Assembly: GCA_002351795.1 (NCBI GenBank)
Contig: DEHG01000083.1
Span: 1 to 9,253, forward strand
Reading direction: 5' to 3'
DNA length: 9,253 nucleotides
DNA from: Ruminococcaceae bacterium UBA2806
GTDB lineage: Bacteria; Bacillota; Clostridia; Oscillospirales; Acutalibacteraceae
Shown here: piece by piece, positions 5,717 through 9,253 of the stretch
How the letters are laid out: every line of letters starts with the position of its first letter
How positions within the stretch are numbered: position 1 is the first letter of the stretch
The notes under the pieces: generated by a model
The model's input: the letters and a program-made list of their open reading frames with translations, nothing else
Databases searched by the model: none
What the model was told of the DNA's origin: nothing
Position numbers and translations under genes: made by a program

Positions 5717-8700
5717 TCAGAATACCATTATTGACAATGTTTTATCGACAGTTTTGCCTGTATTATCCTTGACGGTGATCTTTATATCATAAGAACCGGA
5801 GCTGCTTGGCTTAAGCTTGACAGTAGTTGCTGAACCGAAAGCTGTACCTATCGTCTTCCATGAAGAAGAATCAGAAGCCTTGTAATAGAATGCATATTTA
5901 TAAGGACTTGTTCCGCCCGTTGCCTTTCCTGTTATGGTGACAGACTCGCCTTCAGAAATTGCATCTGCATCTGTTGTCGAAGTGTTTTTCAGGTCTGTTG
6001 TTCCTCCGCCGGAGCTGTTCTTGCATACAGCCTTGAATGACTTAGTAACAGCACGTCCGCTGCCGTCCTTGATAAGAACCTTGAATTCATAATTTCCTGC
6101 CGCTGAGGGAACGATCTTTGCTGTGGAGCTTGTGCCGAATTCCGTTCCGAGTACCTTCCAGAGCTGGTTGCTTGCACGCTTGAAATAGAATGCATATGTA
6201 TAGCTGCCTGTGCCGCCGGTTGCTTTTGCCGTAAGCTTGAATGCTGAACCGAGCTTTATGCTTTCAGAATTGATGGTTGACTTGTTTGCAAGAGTTGATG
6301 AGGTCGCTGTAGCTTTTACGGTAAATCCCGTTTTGCTGACCTTATTCTTTGCGTCCTTGACTCTCACGATGACATTGTATGTACCTGCTGTCGGCGGGTA
6401 GAAGGTTGCGCTTTTTGCGGTAGTGTAGGGCTGACCGATAATGGTGTACTCTGTTTCCGTACTCTTTTTGTAGCAGAACCAGTATTTGTAAGAACCTGCG
6501 CCGCCTGTTGCACTGCCTGTCATGGTGACAGGATAACCTGTTTCAACCGATTTTGAGCTTATTGTTGAAGTGTTCTGAAGCTCGTTGGAAGTATTCTCCT
6601 CAACCGTAAGCGGCAGACTCTTTGTGGTCGAATATCCATCTTCGTCAATGATCTTTACAAAAATAGTATAACTGCCTGCTGATTTGGGGGTGAATTTCAT
6701 TGTTACGGCAGTAGTATTTTCAGTGCCTATAGTAGTTTTTGTTGTGCTGGGATCCTTTGAATATGAATAAGTATATCTGAGCGTTCCTGTGCCGCCCTCA
6801 GCAGAGCCGTAAATCGTTACTGCTGTGCCTGCCGTGACTTTATTTGAGCTGAGGTAAGATTTGTTTTCGATCGGCTTTAAGAAAGGCTCGGTCTTGTAAA
6901 CTACCTCTGTAGTGCCCGCAGTGTAAACACCGCTTGCATTTGAAGGTGCAATATAATTTACACCGACAGGGAAATCCTTTGTGTCAACTGAATATGTGTT
7001 TTTGCCGTCCGCCATGCCCTTCATTGTCTTGAAAAGTGTGCGGCTGCCGCTGTCACTTTCTATATATACCTTTACAATGCCTGTCGGGTATACCGTACCA
7101 TTCTTTATCCATACCTCGCCTGAAACATCATAGCCTGATGAACCGACGCCTGACGGATCCTGTTCTCCGTTGTTATTGTTGTTGGCAATGAATTTGAGTG
7201 TATCTACACTGTCAACCTCACCGCAGTACCAGTTATCGCCTTCGCTTGTCATAGCCGTACCCGGCCAAGCGCCTGAATACTTTACAGCCGAATTGCCGGT
7301 GCCTGTATATGTATACATACAAACCTTTGACCAGCCGTTTGAATTATAATAATGTATCACTGCGCCGATGCTGGTCTTTTGCGTATAATACATTGTTACT
7401 ATCGGAGTTGTCTCGCTGAAAACAGACGCATCAGCGGAGCTTTCCATGCGTTCAAAATCATAGCCTGATATTGTCTTGGCCTTGATATTTGTCGCAGTAC
7501 CTATACGTCCGGTTATAGTCTCTTCAGCGGAGATCTGTGCATTTGTATCAGCATCGTAATATCTTATAATGACAGAACCCATATTTGAAGTATCTATCTT
7601 ATAGTAATATGTAACTGCTGCGCCTGCCTTGCTGAAAGTGCCTGTGGTGCTGCCTGATGTATGGTCAACAATATATCCCTGTGAAATGAGTGTGCTGTCT
7701 GCCTTTGTTGAATAGGATGTACCTTCGTCACCCTTGAGAGTTTCCGTCTTGAGTGTCTGACCTGTGCTTTCAAGAACATGATTTACAGTTACAGTACATT
7801 TGGAGCTGAGGTCGGTATTGTCAAAGCTTGTCTTGTCGATAAGAACGACTGTCGAACGTGCGGGAACTGTTACTGAATTGCCCGAAACTGTGCTGAGGGC
7901 TTCTGTGCCAGCCTTTGTGCCGTTTGCTACCATTACCCATTGAGTGGGCAGAGTAACGCCGTTATATGTCATAAGCTTGACTGTTTTCTGACTTGTATTT
8001 GCATTATGGATAACCGCTGCAAAATTCCATTCCTTGCCTGTTGACTGCTTATTATACATTGTGAAAGCAACAACATTTGCCGGGCAGCTGTCGCCCCATG
8101 AGAAATAGATGGTATCATTGCTTGTATTTGTCGGGTCACGGAAGGGCGCATATGCCTTTCTTATTTCAATAAGACCTTTATAATAGCTTACTATATCCGA
8201 ATAAGTGATCGTATTGCCCCATTTAAGCTCATTGACTGAGGTTGCTGATTTGTAGCTGTTTTCATCACCGTACTTTGAACGTGCAAATTCTTCGCCAGCC
8301 TGGAAGAAGGACATACCCTGTGAAGTGAGGATGATACCTCCGGCAAGCTTATTCATTGCCACAAGATCGTCATAACGGTTTCCGTAGCCGCTGCCGCCCT
8401 TGCATGATTTCACAAGCTTATCATACAGAGTATAGTTATCATGGGCTGATGTGTATGTAACAGTCTGTGAAGGCTGCTTTGACCATTTGCCTGTGCCTGC
8501 CATTGTTGTTGAGTTTGCCTGGATGCCGCCCTTGAGAGCAGTTTCAAAGCCTGCGGCTCCCTGTATGAATCCGGGGTCGGATGCATTGAAGCAGCTTCCC
8601 TTAATGGCGTCTCTGACCTTATCATTGAAGGCTGCGACCTCCTCGGAAACAAGCTTCATATTGCTCTGAACAGCAGTTGCTTTAGGACAGGGTGTAGCAG

Positions 8701-9253
8701 CCGCCGTCCACGGCTCGCCGTAGATAAGAAGTTCGGGGCTTATCTTGTCAAGCTCCTGACGTATCTTATTCATTGTATCTACATCATGAATACCCATAAG
8801 GTCAAAGCGGAAGCCGTCAAGATGATATTCCTCTGCCCAGTATTTAAGTGAGTCTATCATGAATTTCTGATACATAGCACGATCACTTGCAGTTTCATTT
8901 CCGCAGCCGGATGCATCGGAATATTTGCCTGTTGAATCCTGACGGTAATAGTAACCCGGCACTGTATAATCGAACCAGTCGTTTACACCGGATCCGCCCG
9001 CATATGTATGGTTATACACAACATCCATTACAACGCCGATACCCTTATTATGCAGGGACTGTACCATCTGTTTGAATTCCTTTACCCTGACCTCACCGTG
9101 ATAGGGGTCTGTCGAATAGGAGCCTTCGGGAGTATTATAGTTCATCGGGTCATAGCCCCAGTTACGGTTGGTTGAAGAAGCGCCTGCTTCCTCGTCTACT
9201 GACTCAAAGTCGTAAACAGGCTGGAGCTGTACGCAGTTGATACCCTGCTCAAC
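5717..9253 (-). CDS. Type I pullulanase (GH13), multimodular, 5' end outside the window
   Basis: Type I pullulanases hydrolyse alpha-1,6 branches in pullulan, amylopectin and limit dextrins, here presumably outside the cell. The visible 1178 residues continue past the right edge (frame open at 9253), so the N terminus, signal peptide and any CBM41/CBM48 modules are missing. The pullulanase signature NWGYDP lies near the edge. GH13 regions follow: GVVMDVVYNHTY, the nucleophile Asp in GFRFDLMGIHD (codon 8801-8803), the acid/base Glu in LIYGEPWTA (codon 8714-8716) and the stabilising Asp in TSAHDNYTLYD (codon 8438-8440). After the catalytic and C-terminal beta domains come two MucBP-like modules, a CBM26-like module, a small unassigned module and four repeats. 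No dockerin or LPXTG motif is present, so attachment to an amylosome or cell wall through this end is not indicated. The gene converges on the transglutaminase-like gene and has no partner in view. Confidence 0.95.
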   Translation of the reverse strand, partial: VEQGINCVQLQPVYDFESVDEEAGASSTNRNWGYDPMNYNTPEGSYSTDPYHGEVRVKEFKQMVQSLHNKGIGVVMDVVYNHTYAGGSGVNDWFDYTVPGYYYRQDSTGKYSDASGCGNETASDRAMYQKFMIDSLKYWAEEYHLDGFRFDLMGIHDVDTMNKIRQELDKISPELLIYGEPWTAAATPCPKATAVQSNMKLVSEEVAAFNDKVRDAIKGSCFNASDPGFIQGAAGFETALKGGIQANSTTMAGTGKWSKQPSQTVTYTSAHDNYTLYDKLVKSCKGGSGYGNRYDDLVAMNKLAGGIILTSQGMSFFQAGEEFARSKYGDENSYKSATSVNELKWGNTITYSDIVSYYKGLIEIRKAYAPFRDPTNTSNDTIYFSWGDSCPANVVAFTMYNKQSTGKEWNFAAVIHNANTSQKTVKLMTYNGVTLPTQWVMVANGTKAGTEALSTVSGNSVTVPARSTVVLIDKTSFDNTDLSSKCTVTVNHVLESTGQTLKTETLKGDEGTSYSTKADSTLISQGYIVDHTSGSTTGTFSKAGAAVTYYYKIDTSNMGSVIIRYYDADTNAQISAEETITGRIGTATNIKAKTISGYDFERMESSADASVFSETTPIVTMYYTQKTSIGAVIHYYNSNGWSKVCMYTYTGTGNSAVKYSGAWPGTAMTSEGDNWYCGEVDSVDTLKFIANNNNNGEQDPSGVGSSGYDVSGEVWIKNGTVYPTGIVKVYIESDSGSRTLFKTMKGMADGKNTYSVDTKDFPVGVNYIAPSNASGVYTAGTTEVVYKTEPFLKPIENKSYLSSNKVTAGTAVTIYGSAEGGTGTLRYTYSYSKDPSTTKTTIGTENTTAVTMKFTPKSAGSYTIFVKIIDEDGYSTTKSLPLTVEENTSNELQNTSTISSKSVETGYPVTMTGSATGGAGSYKYWFCYKKSTETEYTIIGQPYTTAKSATFYPPTAGTYNVIVRVKDAKNKVSKTGFTVKATATSSTLANKSTINSESIKLGSAFKLTAKATGGTGSYTYAFYFKRASNQLWKVLGTEFGTSSTAKIVPSAAGNYEFKVLIKDGSGRAVTKSFKAVCKNSSGGGTTDLKNTSTTDADAISEGESVTITGKATGGTSPYKYAFYYKASDSSSWKTIGTAFGSATTVKLKPSSSGSYDIKITVKDNTGKTVDKTLSIMVF
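5720..6880 (-). repeat. Four tandem beta-sandwich repeats at the pullulanase C terminus
   Basis: The repeats occupy 6581-6880, 6293-6580, 5993-6292 and 5720-5992 (100, 96, 100 and 91 codons). The shared pattern is L-x-N-x-S at the start, then G-x-x-V-T, A-T-G-G-T/A-G-x-Y-x-Y-x-F-x-Y-K, W/Y-x-x-I/L-G, A/S-G-x-Y and V/I-K-D. This resembles bacterial Ig-like or triple-tyrosine modules found in secreted proteins of ruminococci. The first copy is the most divergent. Similarity also shows in the DNA, for example ATAGAATGCATAT at both 5886 and 6185, so the block grew by duplication. Glycan binding or a surface-projecting stalk are the likely roles. Confidence 0.85.
6890..7078 (-). other. Small unassigned beta module between CBM26 and the repeats
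   Basis: About 63 residues run from VKVYIESDSGSRTLFKTMKG to TTEVVYK. The strand-turn-strand start and the closing V-V-Y resemble a third, degenerate MucBP-like module, but the central GY is replaced by a GVNY. I can give no function beyond a likely spacer. Confidence 0.45.
7079..7369 (-). other. CBM26-like starch-binding module in the pullulanase
   Basis: The segment begins AVIHYYNSNGWSKVCMYTY, continues with SGAWPGTAMTSEGDNWYCGE and ends with VWIKNGTVYPTG. The Trp after the first strand, the AWPGT-M motif, the NWY motif and the N-rich loop followed by SGYDVSGEVWIKNG match the CBM26/CBM25 pattern of raw-starch-binding modules. It should hold the debranching domain on granular starch or amylopectin. 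Confidence 0.75.
7379..7798 (-). other. Two tandem MucBP-like modules in the pullulanase
   Basis: The first module (7595-7798) opens TVTVNHVLESTGQ, contains GYIVDHTSGSTTGTF and ends AVTYYYK. The second (7379-7582) opens SVIIRYYDADTNAQI, contains GYDFER and ends PIVTMYYTQK. Both follow the MucBP pattern: a first strand with a D/E-rich turn, a central GY, and a final V-x-Y/M-Y-Y strand. In other Firmicutes such modules bind mucin or act as spacers; here a spacer or surface-contact role between enzyme and starch-binding module is inferred. Confidence 0.7.

Noticed and set aside
9143..9145. ATG at 9145 as the real start of the pullulanase
   Set aside because: The frame stays open for 36 more codons to the window edge and encodes conserved catalytic-domain sequence (NCVQLQPVYDF and NWGYDP), so this Met is internal.

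Overview
The window reads as chromosomal DNA of a Firmicute, most likely a gut Ruminococcus-type clostridium. The reasons are strong GAGGAG/AAAGGAG ribosome binding sites, moderate G+C, a short-form clostridial ThiC, and a large secreted type I pullulanase carrying a CBM26-like starch-binding module, MucBP-like modules and a tail of tandem beta-sandwich repeats. The genus is an inference from family knowledge, not something the sequence proves.

Layout. Positions 1-85 hold the probable last 27 codons of an unidentified upstream gene. Positions 112-2249 hold thiD and thiC, which overlap by ATGA; together they make and phosphorylate the pyrimidine half of thiamine. After 105 bases comes queA (2355-3380), the queuosine-tRNA enzyme. 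Only 21 bases later begins a two-gene unit that looks like a type II toxin-antitoxin module: a 59-residue antitoxin candidate (3402-3581) whose stop overlaps the start of a Doc-family toxin (3578-3964). A strong intrinsic terminator at 4037-4078 closes this left block.

The middle gene (4236-5519) encodes a membrane-anchored, transglutaminase-like protein with an intact Cys-His-Asp triad. It has its own promoter (TTGTGA, 17-base spacer, TATAAT) and lies in visibly A+T-richer DNA than its neighbours. It ends at a hairpin (5643-5680) that probably terminates transcription from both sides, because the last gene converges on it.

The right 3.5 kb (5717-9253, minus strand) is the C-terminal 1178 residues of the pullulanase. 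The start is outside the window. The order is: GH13 catalytic domain with all key residues, C-terminal beta domain, two MucBP-like modules, CBM26-like module, a small unassigned module, and four tandem repeats of about 91-100 residues. No dockerin and no LPXTG sorting signal follow.

The blocks are functionally separate: vitamin and tRNA-modification housekeeping, a small accessory toxin-antitoxin module, a cell-surface protein of unknown substrate, and an extracellular starch debranching enzyme. I see no tRNA, rRNA, CRISPR array, insertion sequence or TPP riboswitch. The least explained items are the antitoxin candidate, the triad-containing surface protein with its operator-like dyad, and the repeat tail of the pullulanase.
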